This document shows positions 1-6,242 of a stretch of 6,810 nt of DNA, in pieces. The translations under genes and the position numbers were made by a program. Under the pieces are notes generated by a model, which did not search any database, was not told where the DNA came from, and saw nothing but the letters and a program-made list of their open reading frames with translations. Every line of letters begins with the position of its first letter. Position 1 is the stretch's first letter. The stretch comes from Alphaproteobacteria bacterium. Lineage in GTDB: Bacteria; Pseudomonadota; Alphaproteobacteria; Micropepsales; Micropepsaceae. Where the stretch lies: positions 1 through 6,810 of the forward strand of contig JAGWRJ010000183.1 of assembly GCA_028869725.1 (NCBI GenBank). Direction: 5' to 3'.

Positions 1-644
1 CCCGACATGAAGGGCACGAACAGCAGGTTGGTCAGCACGTACTCGAACGAGAAGCTCACTGCGGCCAGAAACTCGAATGGCCCGGCTGTGTTGGCATCCT
101 CGAAGAAGGACTTGGTCACCGACAGGTACCACACTCGGTCGTACCAATGGTTCGAGTGGTGCAGGCCATTGAAGAATTTGTTGTAGGTCGAGATTGCGTG
201 GGTTTCGGTCTGATAGTGACGCAATTCGTCCACGGACTGCATCTGGCACGCCACGCGTAGGCCCTCGCCAGTGAAATGGCGACCGACATGGGCAAAACCA
301 CGGTGCGCGTAGTACTCGAGCGGGGTGACGCCCTGGATGAACAACTTGAGCGCGTTGACGTAGCGGGCATCCGTGATGCCAAGGAAGCCGTTGTTCTGCT
401 GGAAGGCGTCGATCACGGCGTAGAGCTTCTTTTCCTTCTCGCCCTGGTATTTCCAGTAGGTATCCATGGTGAGGCGGAACGGATCTTCCCATTTGTCCCA
501 GTCGTGGATCTTGATGCCTTCGTATTTGTCATACGGAAACACCTTGTCCATCGGCTGGTAGGTCGTTTCCCAGCCCAGGCCGCGGGTCATCGCGGCATAG
601 CGGTCTTTGAGACCAAGCTTTTTTTTCAGTACGCGGGTGTCCAT
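1..644 (-). CDS. dmpN: Phenol hydroxylase P3, di-iron alpha subunit (5'-part, cut by window edge)
   Basis: This is the catalytic large subunit of a multicomponent phenol hydroxylase, which converts phenol to catechol using O2 and electrons from the reductase. It belongs to the bacterial multicomponent monooxygenase family (sMMO, ToMO). Only the first 214 codons are present; the family is about 510 residues. Visible iron ligands are E110 (in PLEYYAHRG) and the ExxH pair E140 and H143 (in SVDELRH). E201 (in FSFEYVLTNLL) fits the third glutamate, aligning with the EACFTN segment of MMOH. The remaining E and H ligands lie beyond the left edge. The start (MDTRVLKKKLG) is preceded by AGGAG with a 7-nt spacer and lies 24 nt after the dmpM stop. 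No frameshift or missing ligand is seen in the part present. Assignment is by recognised sequence; ligand numbers were counted by hand. Confidence 0.95.
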   Translation of the reverse strand, partial: MDTRVLKKKLGLKDRYAAMTRGLGWETTYQPMDKVFPYDKYEGIKIHDWDKWEDPFRLTMDTYWKYQGEKEKKLYAVIDAFQQNNGFLGITDARYVNALKLFIQGVTPLEYYAHRGFAHVGRHFTGEGLRVACQMQSVDELRHYQTETHAISTYNKFFNGLHHSNHWYDRVWYLSVTKSFFEDANTAGPFEFLAAVSFSFEYVLTNLLFVPFMS

Positions 645-668
645 GTTGCGTCTCCTGTTCGGTTGGGG

Positions 669-938
669 TCAGTGTTTCCAGCTCAAGGTGAACTGGTCGT
701 CGTCCTCGTCGATGTGACCGGACAAGGTGATGAGGTTGATGTGGATCTGCTGCAGGTCGTAACGTGAGCCGGTGCGCTCCTCGATACTCTCGCGCCTGAT
801 GGTCAGGTGCCCCGGGGCGTCGATTTTGATCATGCCGGGTGATTCCGCCACGGTCGCCTCAGGGTTGTCGGCCAGAATCGCCTCGACGACGGGGCGCGAC
901 TCTTCGTTCGCCTGGAATGCAATGAATACGTTGGACAT
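669..938 (-). CDS. dmpM: Phenol hydroxylase P2, effector/regulatory protein
   Basis: An 89-residue cofactor-free protein of the MmoB/DmpM family, close to the usual length of about 90. In this family it binds the hydroxylase near the di-iron site and is needed for efficient turnover. The start MSNVFIAFQANEESRPVVE and the later motif GMIKIDAPGHL are typical of DmpM, and the C-terminus is acidic (HIDEDDDQF). The upstream sequence GAGAGAGCC gives only a modest ribosome-binding site, weaker than those of dmpK, dmpL and dmpN. The start lies 36 nt downstream of the dmpL stop and the stop 24 nt before dmpN, consistent with one operon. There is no competing function for this protein in this context. 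Confidence 0.95.
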   Translation of the reverse strand: MSNVFIAFQANEESRPVVEAILADNPEATVAESPGMIKIDAPGHLTIRRESIEERTGSRYDLQQIHINLITLSGHIDEDDDQFTLSWKH

Positions 939-974
939 CTTGGCTCTCTCGGTTATGCCGCAGGGCGACGAACA

Positions 975-1970
975 TCAAAGGACAAGTCCGCACTTGCCAA
1001 GGCGGGTGCGCAACTGCTGGCGCGCATCATCCAGCGCGCCTCGCCCTGTTTGCGGCATGGCCATCTCGGCAACCGGCAGCAAGGCAGTGGCGGCCAATTC
1101 CTCCCAATTACGCACCCAGTGCATGAGCAGGGCTTTGTTGTCTTCCGACTCGGCGACCATGGTTTTGACCACGGCGTCGATCCAGCGGCTGCTCTCATCG
1201 AACCAGTCGGACATGAAGGCGGTGAGCATGGCGACTGTGCTTCCACCCTTGAGCGCGATGTGATCGTCCACGAAGGCGCTGTAGATCAGCGGATACAGCA
1301 GGCCGTCGAGCGCAACGTTCTGCGCTGCGAACAATTCCACAGGATCCTGCACGACCAAGGTGTCCTCGATATAGCGCCGCAGCGATTGCCAGGCCGGGTC
1401 GGTCAACCACGCCACCTTGGCCAGATCCAGGCGCTCAGGCCCTTCCAGGATCAGCGCCACCCGCGTGAGGTACTGGGCCACACCCAGGTTGTCCATAGCA
1501 TGGAACATCGCCGGCGCGGTGAACGCTGTGCCATACCCCGTGGCACAGATCTGGGAGTTGTTCATATTGGCGCCCCAGGCCACATGGCGCAGCGGCGTGA
1601 GCACATCGAGCGCGAGCTTGCTCACGTCCTCCGGAATCAGCTCGATCATGCCGCGCGACTCGGCGAACTCGAAGTTCGCCTCCATTGCGTCCTGCTGCCG
1701 CGCCCGCGTCATGGTCCAGGAAGCGTAGTAGAACTGCCTCGGGTCCCTGAGCGCATACCAGTTGCTCATGCGGATGGCCGTCCGCGAGGCGTCGAACAAC
1801 TCGTGCTCGGGATCCCAGGTGGGACGGTAATGGAAATTGGCTTCCGACTGAGCGCCCAAAGTCCCTTCCTGATAGCGGGAAGGGGCCTTGCCTTCACCAA
1901 TGAACTTGGCGACATGCGCGTAAGTGAGCCGCTGCGGCTTGATGTCGACGGTTTTCAAGTCGATGGTCAT
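975..1970 (-). CDS. dmpL: Phenol hydroxylase P1, hydroxylase beta subunit
   Basis: This 331-residue protein matches the known length of DmpL. It is the non-catalytic beta subunit, related to the alpha subunit fold, that helps form the (alpha-beta-gamma)2 hydroxylase with DmpN and DmpO. It binds no iron. Recognisable stretches are the N-terminus MTIDLKTVDIKPQRLTYAHV, the segment RDPRQFYYASWTMTRARQQD and the segment VAWGANMNNSQICATGYG, all typical of this subunit. The frame stays open about 41 codons further upstream, but the ATG at 1970 is preferred: GAGGAG lies 7 nt before it, the N-terminus is family-like, and the extension has no family character. It follows dmpK by 65 nt and precedes dmpM by 36 nt. 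Confidence 0.95.
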   Translation of the reverse strand: MTIDLKTVDIKPQRLTYAHVAKFIGEGKAPSRYQEGTLGAQSEANFHYRPTWDPEHELFDASRTAIRMSNWYALRDPRQFYYASWTMTRARQQDAMEANFEFAESRGMIELIPEDVSKLALDVLTPLRHVAWGANMNNSQICATGYGTAFTAPAMFHAMDNLGVAQYLTRVALILEGPERLDLAKVAWLTDPAWQSLRRYIEDTLVVQDPVELFAAQNVALDGLLYPLIYSAFVDDHIALKGGSTVAMLTAFMSDWFDESSRWIDAVVKTMVAESEDNKALLMHWVRNWEELAATALLPVAEMAMPQTGRGALDDARQQLRTRLGKCGLVL

Positions 1971-2035
1971 CGATGATCTCCTCTTGATTGTTCTGGACTG
2001 CAGGGGGCCAACCAGATGGCGCCGATCCGCCGTGG

Positions 2036-2269
2036 TCAGTGACGTAGCAGACGATGCCCTGGATCGGAAACGAGGGCGCTCTGCGCCGCACAAAATTCAG
2101 TGAACGCATCGGGGCGCAGCATCAGCTCGACACAGAGCTCGGGCCAACCGACCGCGAACTCGAATTCGACAAAGCCTTGGTGATTGATCCCGGTGACCCG
2201 CACCCACTTCACGGACGGGTCAAACGAATCCGATACCGGCGCCGCCGACTCGGTGGATGACTTGTGCAT
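2036..2269 (-). CDS. dmpK: Phenol hydroxylase P0, assembly protein
   Basis: First gene of the hydroxylase operon, 77 residues. DmpK-type proteins bind the apo-hydroxylase and are thought to help load iron; they are not needed for turnover of the assembled enzyme. The central part, KWVRVTGINHQGFVEFEFAVG followed by PELCVELMLRPDAFTEFC, is the conserved family core. ATG 2269 is preceded by GAGGAG with a 6-nt spacer and lies about 24 nt after the transcription start predicted from the sigma-54 promoter. The C-terminus after EFC is short: the CF600 DmpK is, as I recall, about 92 residues. The last residues (SDPGHRLLRH) show no family pattern I recognise. This may be natural variation or a shortened tail. 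Confidence 0.9.
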   Translation of the reverse strand: MHKSSTESAAPVSDSFDPSVKWVRVTGINHQGFVEFEFAVGWPELCVELMLRPDAFTEFCAAQSALVSDPGHRLLRH

Positions 2270-2304
2270 CTTGGCTCCTCTGCGTTCTTGTTGCGCAGTA
2301 CCGT

Positions 2305-2320
2305 TGCACCATTCGTGCCA
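2305..2320 (-). promoter_or_regulatory. Sigma-54 (-24/-12) promoter of the dmpK operon
   Basis: On the minus strand the sequence TGGCAC-GAATG-GTGCA differs from the sigma-54 consensus TGGCAC-N5-TTGCA at one position and keeps the invariant GG and GC with correct spacing. Placing the GC at -13/-12 predicts transcription from about 2294, giving a 5' leader of about 24 nt before dmpK. It lies downstream of inverted repeats suited to DmpR and of an IHF-like site, as expected for a Po-type promoter. The start point is inferred. Confidence 0.92.
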
Positions 2321-2382
2321 GATTGAAGGTCACCTAGCCAGAAGTCTCGAGATTTTCGGGTAAACACCTAAGCGAGGGAGCC

Positions 2383-2395
2383 AATCAACACATTT
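2383..2395 (+). promoter_or_regulatory. Candidate IHF binding site
   Basis: AATCAA-CACA-TTT matches the IHF consensus WATCAA-N4-TTR at 12 of 13 positions. It lies about 95 bp upstream of the predicted start, between the activator sites and the -24/-12 promoter, where IHF bends DNA in the Pu and Po promoters. The surrounding sequence is AT-richer than the genes. Position and match are seen; binding is inferred. Confidence 0.6.
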
Positions 2396-2460
2396 AATCG
2401 ATGCATTGCTATGAAACAACCCGTCTGCCTGTTTTATTGAAGTCAGCGAGGGTTGCGTTT

Positions 2461-2476
2461 TTGATGAACTGATCGA
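2461..2476 (-). promoter_or_regulatory. DmpR upstream activating site, promoter-proximal
   Basis: TTGATGAACTGATCGA (plus-strand reading) matches the palindromic XylR/DmpR-type site TTGATCAATTGATCAA, as I remember it, at 13 of 16 positions. Its centre is about 175 bp upstream of the predicted start, in the usual range for these enhancer-like sites. A second site lies 32 bp further upstream, about three helical turns, so both would face the same side of the DNA. Confidence 0.7.
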
Positions 2477-2491
2477 AGAACCTCAGGGCGT

Positions 2492-2509
2492 TTTCATCAT
2501 TTGATGAAA
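2492..2509 (-). promoter_or_regulatory. DmpR upstream activating site, promoter-distal
   Basis: TTTCATCATTTGATGAAA is an inverted repeat of two 8-bp arms (TTTCATCA and TGATGAAA) around TT. Within it, 13 of 16 positions match the TTGATCAATTGATCAA-type site. It is centred about 207 bp upstream of the predicted start and 32 bp from the proximal site. Paired sites of this kind are needed for hexamer assembly by XylR/DmpR regulators. Confidence 0.72.
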
Positions 2510-2650
2510 TTGGTGGCCTTCACGCCTCCGGTCGGCCGCCTGAGAACAAGAATGGAACCAGGGGTGGGCAATCCACGTCTTCAAGAGCGTTGCAGCAGTT
2601 TCACACGCACCGCATGTTTGCAGTGTGCGCAACCGCGCGCTGACGGCGAC

Positions 2651-3448
2651 TCAAGCCAAGGGGCTTTGATCCGGCGGCAGGTTCTGCAGCGTGGTCAGGG
2701 TCGTGCTGATATGGTCTTCAAGCGCCAGGGCGGCGCGTGCATCGGCGCGGTGCATTGCCGCCTCGAAAATTTCGGTGTGCTCGCGGTGCACATCCCGGTG
2801 GCTTTGTGGCAGGCCGATACAGAGCCTGCGATAGCGCTCACCATGCTGCGACAGGATGCGCAAGACCAGACGGGTCCAGGGCGATGCCCCGGCCGAGATC
2901 AAGTCTTCATGGAACTGACGGTTGCATACCTCCCAATCCGGGCGCCGATCAAGGGAAACGGGCTGCTCGTATGCGCTCAGGCGCTCGAAGCTGCGGCGCA
3001 CGCGTTGTTCCCAGGCCTTGTCGCCTTTGCGGACCGATTGTCGCAACGCCTCGACCTCGATGTGGATACGCAACTGGGTGATGTCGGCGAGATCCGCCAG
3101 TGACATGGGCGTGACACGAAAACCCCGCTGCCCTTCGGCAATCACCAGCGCCTCGCTGACAAGCCGATTCAATGCCTCACGCAATGTGCCGGCGCCCACG
3201 CCGTAGTCGTCCTTGACGTGTTCCACCCGCAATTTGGTTCCGGGGGGGTAAACCCCCTCGATGATGTGCTGTCGCAAGCGTAGATAAGCTTGTTCCGCCA
3301 GGGTTCTGGCCCGCGGAACGTTCGGGGCAAACGGCTCGGTTTGCTCCACCTCCGGCGCGTCGGAGGGGGACGGCAGCCCGGCAGGTGCGATGTCCCCGAC
3401 GAGGTGATACAGAGGGTGGGGCAAGGACATGTCGGCTGGCGAGTTCAT
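2651..3448 (-). CDS. GntR family (FCD) transcriptional regulator, probable AphS/PhcS-like repressor
   Basis: A 265-residue DNA-binding regulator. Residues about 48-115 form a GntR winged helix-turn-helix (AEQAYLRLRQHIIEGVYPPG, then TLREALNRLVSEALV and the wing EGQRGFRV). Residues about 121-255 form an all-helical FCD ligand domain, with candidate metal or ligand residues N176, H180, H224 and H246. About 47 proline-rich residues precede the first domain, longer than is usual for the family. ATG 3448 overlaps the dmpR stop as ATGA and has no good ribosome-binding site, so translation is probably coupled to dmpR; an internal ATG at 3430 is an alternative start. GntR regulators next to phenol hydroxylase clusters in Comamonas (AphS, PhcS) repress the operon, so the same role is inferred here. 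Family assignment is firm; target and effector are not shown by the sequence. Confidence 0.88.
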   Translation of the reverse strand: MNSPADMSLPHPLYHLVGDIAPAGLPSPSDAPEVEQTEPFAPNVPRARTLAEQAYLRLRQHIIEGVYPPGTKLRVEHVKDDYGVGAGTLREALNRLVSEALVIAEGQRGFRVTPMSLADLADITQLRIHIEVEALRQSVRKGDKAWEQRVRRSFERLSAYEQPVSLDRRPDWEVCNRQFHEDLISAGASPWTRLVLRILSQHGERYRRLCIGLPQSHRDVHREHTEIFEAAMHRADARAALALEDHISTTLTTLQNLPPDQSPLA

Positions 3449-5142
3449 GATGGATTTTTTTCTCTAAGCGGTTTGCGCTGCAGACGATAGCTGAGTTGTG
3501 CTCTGGTGATTCCCAGGAGTCGAGCAGCGGCAGACAAATTACCCTTGGCCCTGTCCACTGCCTCTTCCAGCAGGCTCTGTTCAAGCTCTTCCAGCCCTCC
3601 CCCGCACGATTGCAATTGTTCGATGAGCGCGCGGCAGTCCAGCGGGAGGGGCCTTTCTGACGCCAGTCGTCCTTTGGCGTTGACACTCGGCCCGGTCGGC
3701 AACCCCATGCCGGGAAACAGGTCTTGCGCATCCACGACTCCGTTGAGTTTGGCGAGGATGACGGCACGCTCGACCAGATTTTCTAGCTCACGCACATTAC
3801 CGGGCCACTCATATTCGCGCAGGGCATCAAAGGCCTGGTCGGTCAGTGCAGGCACCGCCTTCTGGTGCTTTGCGGCGAAGCGAACCAGCATGGCAGCAAC
3901 CAACGCTTCAATGTCCTCTTTTCGCTCCCGCAACGACGGGATGAGCACGGGATAAACATTGATCCGGTAAAACAAGTCCGCCCTGAATCGCCCTTCCTTG
4001 ACCTCCTGCTGCAGGTCCCGGTTGGTTGCCGCTACGAGGCGCACGTCGATTTTGCGGGCCTGGGTCGCCCCGAGCCGCTCGACTTCCCCCTCCTGGAGCA
4101 CGCGCAGCAGTTTCGCTTGGGCTGCCAGTGGCAACTCGCCGATCTCGTCGAGAAACAGGGTTCCGCCATCCGCGCGTTCGAACCGTCCCGCACGCTGCGC
4201 CAAGGCACCGGTGTAGGCTCCTTTTTCCGCGCCGAACAACTCGGATTCGATCAGCTCATGCGGAATGGCTGCGCAGTTGATGGCGACAAAAGGTTTGTCG
4301 ACACGAGCACTGAGCGCGTGCAACTCGCGCGCGAAGCGTTCTTTGCCCACCCCTGTTTCGCCAGTGAGCAAGACGGTCACTTGGGTCGGGGCGGCGTTTT
4401 GCAGCAGGGAGTACGCTCGCTTGAACGCCTGCGACTGACCAATCAGGCGGGCTTTGTTCGCATCGGCATCCACCTCTTGGCGCAAGGTCTCGACCTGCGT
4501 CTGCAGATCCATCATGGTGCGCAGCATCGAATCCTCGCGGAAGTAGGACGACAACTCTTCCGCATCGGGCCATTCCTCCTGCGGTCTGCCGACGATGTGG
4601 CAGTGCGAGTCGCCGCAACCGACGCAACTAGTTTCCTTGTAGATGATGGGGTGGCCCATGAAGGCACTGGTGTAGCCCGAAGCGTACCCGACCAACATCC
4701 AGCACACCGGGCTGTCCTGCAAACCGAAATGGCGCCGATGGACCTCGGCTTCCCAGGAATGATCCCAGCGGTATTCGGCGCGGAAATGCCCCGTTTGCAG
4801 ATCCGCATCAAACTGTAGCGGCGTCACCCGAACGGCACCCTCCAGCATGTGGAGCTGTGGCCCGACAGCGAACATGTCGAACAACGGGGCATCGGTACGA
4901 ATCTCCTTGGCCAAGGCCGCATCACTGGCGCCCGCGGCAAACCCTGCCCGTGTGAAATAGCGGCGAGTCTGCTCTGGCCCCACGCTTTGCATGAGCTCGC
5001 GCCTGAGCGCACCCAGCGCCGAGGCATGGATGAGCACCATCCGCTGACCGGCCAACCAGATCCGCCCGTCCTCGGCAGAGAAATGAATCAACCGTCGCAA
5101 ATCCGCGTCCGAAGGCAGGGGTGGAATCGGGTCTTGTCTCAT
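3445..5142 (-). CDS. dmpR: Phenol-responsive sigma-54-dependent activator, DmpR/MopR/XylR type
   Basis: At 565 residues it is close to DmpR (563). Residues about 15-210 are the XylR-N/V4R sensor domain. Aligned with MopR, the phenol-contacting H106 and W134 are present as H98 and W126, and the zinc ligands as C147, E170, C173 and C181. A coiled linker (about 208-230) leads to the AAA+ domain: Walker A GETGVGKE (261-268), the sigma-54 contact loop GAYTGA (308-313), Walker B GTLFLDE (327-333), ATN (372-374) and LRERKEDI (404-411). A Fis-type helix-turn-helix lies at about 534-556 (GNLSAAARLLGITRAQLSYR). Phenol binding in this family relieves repression of the ATPase, which then opens the sigma-54 promoter. 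The target is most likely the promoter at 2305-2320. ATG 5142 fits the family length, but no Shine-Dalgarno sequence precedes it. Confidence 0.96.
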   Translation of the reverse strand: MRQDPIPPLPSDADLRRLIHFSAEDGRIWLAGQRMVLIHASALGALRRELMQSVGPEQTRRYFTRAGFAAGASDAALAKEIRTDAPLFDMFAVGPQLHMLEGAVRVTPLQFDADLQTGHFRAEYRWDHSWEAEVHRRHFGLQDSPVCWMLVGYASGYTSAFMGHPIIYKETSCVGCGDSHCHIVGRPQEEWPDAEELSSYFREDSMLRTMMDLQTQVETLRQEVDADANKARLIGQSQAFKRAYSLLQNAAPTQVTVLLTGETGVGKERFARELHALSARVDKPFVAINCAAIPHELIESELFGAEKGAYTGALAQRAGRFERADGGTLFLDEIGELPLAAQAKLLRVLQEGEVERLGATQARKIDVRLVAATNRDLQQEVKEGRFRADLFYRINVYPVLIPSLRERKEDIEALVAAMLVRFAAKHQKAVPALTDQAFDALREYEWPGNVRELENLVERAVILAKLNGVVDAQDLFPGMGLPTGPSVNAKGRLASERPLPLDCRALIEQLQSCGGGLEELEQSLLEEAVDRAKGNLSAAARLLGITRAQLSYRLQRKPLREKNPS

Positions 5143-5352
5143 GTCTTATTTGTCGAAGTCTGTCGGCCTCGCCGATCGGCCGGCATGCGGCTCTGATGTT
5201 CGATCATTGCACCAAATGGGCCGGCTCAAGATTGTGCATTCGATGAAATCGGGTGGCCGAGAAACCGATTTGGTTCAACCGACAGCGCCGCCGGCCGATT
5301 TCTGGGCTGGATCATCTGCCCTTTTTCATCCCCGGAAACCCAGTGCTTACCC
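5143..5352. other. Gene-free upstream region of dmpR
   Basis: This 210-bp stretch lies between dmpR and the first candidate edge of the IS66 fragment, and should carry the dmpR promoter. I see no good -24/-12 match and no convincing -35/-10 pair. Notable sequence is the palindrome GCCGATCGGC (5171-5180) and the motif CCGATTT, present at 5265-5271 and 5295-5301 and inverted as AAATCGG at 5246-5252. The 5246/5265 pair forms an inverted repeat with a 12-bp gap, a possible but unproven operator. Confidence 0.5.
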
Positions 5353-5528
5353 TAATTTCTCGAGATTTTTGGTAGATTCGCGCTTTGTTGGCATGGATCG
5401 TGCGTTTGTTAGCTGTTTGTTAGCTTCATGTGAGTTGGGCAAGATGAACGTAACCGTCCAGCCAACCCATCTTGAAGCGGAAGGCCGCGGCTGCGAAGCT
5501 GCGGTTTTCGGGGACGAAGGAGTTTGGC

Positions 5529-5897
5529 ATGGGCAGTCGGTTGCGCAAGGACAAGCTCAGCGAGGACGAGGTTCGGGAGCGATTGGCGGTGGTCGATGCA
5601 TACGAGGCCAGCGGCCTGAGCGGTGAAGCCTTTGCGCAAACGCGGGGCATCAACGACCTGGATCTGCGCGGTTGGGCATCGCACGCGCCGCGGTGGCGGG
5701 CGCGGCTTGCCGGGCAGGCCTACACCGCCACCGGGCGCGCAGCGACGGCGTTCGTGAAGGTGCAGCCCGGCGAAGTGACGACGGCGCTGGGATGTGCGCG
5801 CATCACCTGCGAGTCCAGGGCGCGGCGGGTGCAAGTCGACTGGCCGGTATCGGCGGCGGCCGAGTGTGCGCAGTGGCTGCGCGCCTGGCTGCGGTAA
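5529..5897 (+). CDS. tnpA: IS66 family accessory protein TnpA
   Basis: A 122-residue protein resembling the IS66 TnpA accessory protein, which contains a helix-turn-helix and is needed for transposition in some family members. The DNA-binding part lies at about residues 12-50 (VREAR-like start, then YEASGLSGEAFAQTRGIN and LRGW), followed by a variable middle and a C-terminal region ending in WLRAWLR, as in many relatives. ATG 5529 has AAGGAG at 5517-5522 with a 6-nt spacer. The stop (TAA 5895-5897) lies 3 nt before the tnpB start, the usual tight coupling. The frame is intact, but the partner transposase gene is absent from this copy, so the protein could act only on or with elements elsewhere. 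Confidence 0.8.
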   Translation: MGSRLRKDKLSEDEVRERLAVVDAYEASGLSGEAFAQTRGINDLDLRGWASHAPRWRARLAGQAYTATGRAATAFVKVQPGEVTTALGCARITCESRARRVQVDWPVSAAAECAQWLRAWLR

Positions 5898-5900
5898 GCC

Positions 5901-6242
5901 ATGCTGCGCATCGAGGCCATCTGACTAGCCGTGGGCCGCAGTGATCTGCGCGGTGGCATCGACAATCTGCTCGGGCAGGTCGTCGCCCGGTTCGGCGCGG
6001 CGCAGCCGCACCACGCGTATGTGTTCGCCAACCGCCGCGCAACGCGGCTGAAGGTGCTGGTGTTTGATGGGGCGGGGATCTGGCTGTGCACGCGTCGCCT
6101 GCAGCAAGGCCGGTTTGCCTGGCCGCAAGACGACCGGGGCGACCTGCACCTGAGCGCCGAGCAATGGCGCTGGCTGGCCGCTGGTCTGCCCTGGCAGCGC
6201 ATGCGCGCGCACGCCACAGCCGGTGCCATTGCCGTGGTGTAG
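5901..6242 (+). pseudogene. tnpB: IS66 family TnpB (Orf2), nonsense-mutated near the start
   Basis: This reading frame encodes the conserved IS66 TnpB (about 113 codons). The family motifs are present: MLRIEAI at the start, GRSDLRGGIDNLLGQV, the hallmark HAYVFANRRATRLKVLVFDG, GIWLCTRRLQQGRFAWP and GLPWQRM. Codon 8 is TGA (5922-5924) where relatives have TGG (MLRI-x-AIWLA), so the full protein cannot be made by normal decoding. A GTG at 5931 could restart translation and would lose only about 10 residues, all before the first strong motif; no good ribosome-binding site is seen before it. TnpB function in IS66 is poorly known, although the protein is required for efficient transposition in some members. 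Confidence 0.8.

Larger units (their letters stand above)
2270..2650. other. Gene-free control region between the GntR gene and dmpK
   Basis: This 381-bp stretch holds no convincing gene. It contains the two activator sites, the IHF-like site and the sigma-54 promoter listed separately. Positions 2510-2650 show only weak imperfect inverted repeats (for example GTTGC at 2589 against GCAAC near 2631) with no T-run. I therefore see no clear terminator after the GntR gene, and read-through from dmpR and gntR into dmpK is possible. Confidence 0.7.

Noticed and set aside
1971..2093. N-terminal extension of DmpL to an upstream ATG at 2093
   Set aside because: The ATG at 1970 has a strong GAGGAG and gives the family length of 331; the extension would overlap dmpK and has no family similarity.
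2585..2635. Imperfect inverted repeat after the GntR gene as a terminator
   Set aside because: The stem is interrupted and no T-run follows on the minus strand.
276..4818. Long open frames on the plus strand opposite the dmp, gntR and dmpR genes
   Set aside because: They are antisense to clearly recognised genes, show no family character, and follow from codon bias in GC-rich DNA.
5198..5216. Degenerate DmpR-type site upstream of dmpR (TTCGATCATTGCACCAA)
   Set aside because: Needs insertions to align with the inverted repeat and has no partner site or sigma-54 promoter nearby.
2398..5245. Shared motif ATCGA(A)TGCA upstream of dmpK (2398-2406) and, on the minus strand, upstream of dmpR (5236-5245), as a common operator
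   Set aside because: Too short and inexact to stand out; no symmetry typical of a GntR site.
2345..5372. Near-identical 15-mers TCTCGAGATTTTCGG (2345-2359) and TCTCGAGATTTTTGG (5358-5372)
   Set aside because: A 14-of-15 match between two places in a window this size is expected about once or twice by chance, and the flanks do not match.
5141..5626. Plus-strand open frame upstream of tnpA (starting at 5141)
   Set aside because: No recognisable domain; it overlaps the dmpR start on the other strand and then runs out of frame through tnpA.
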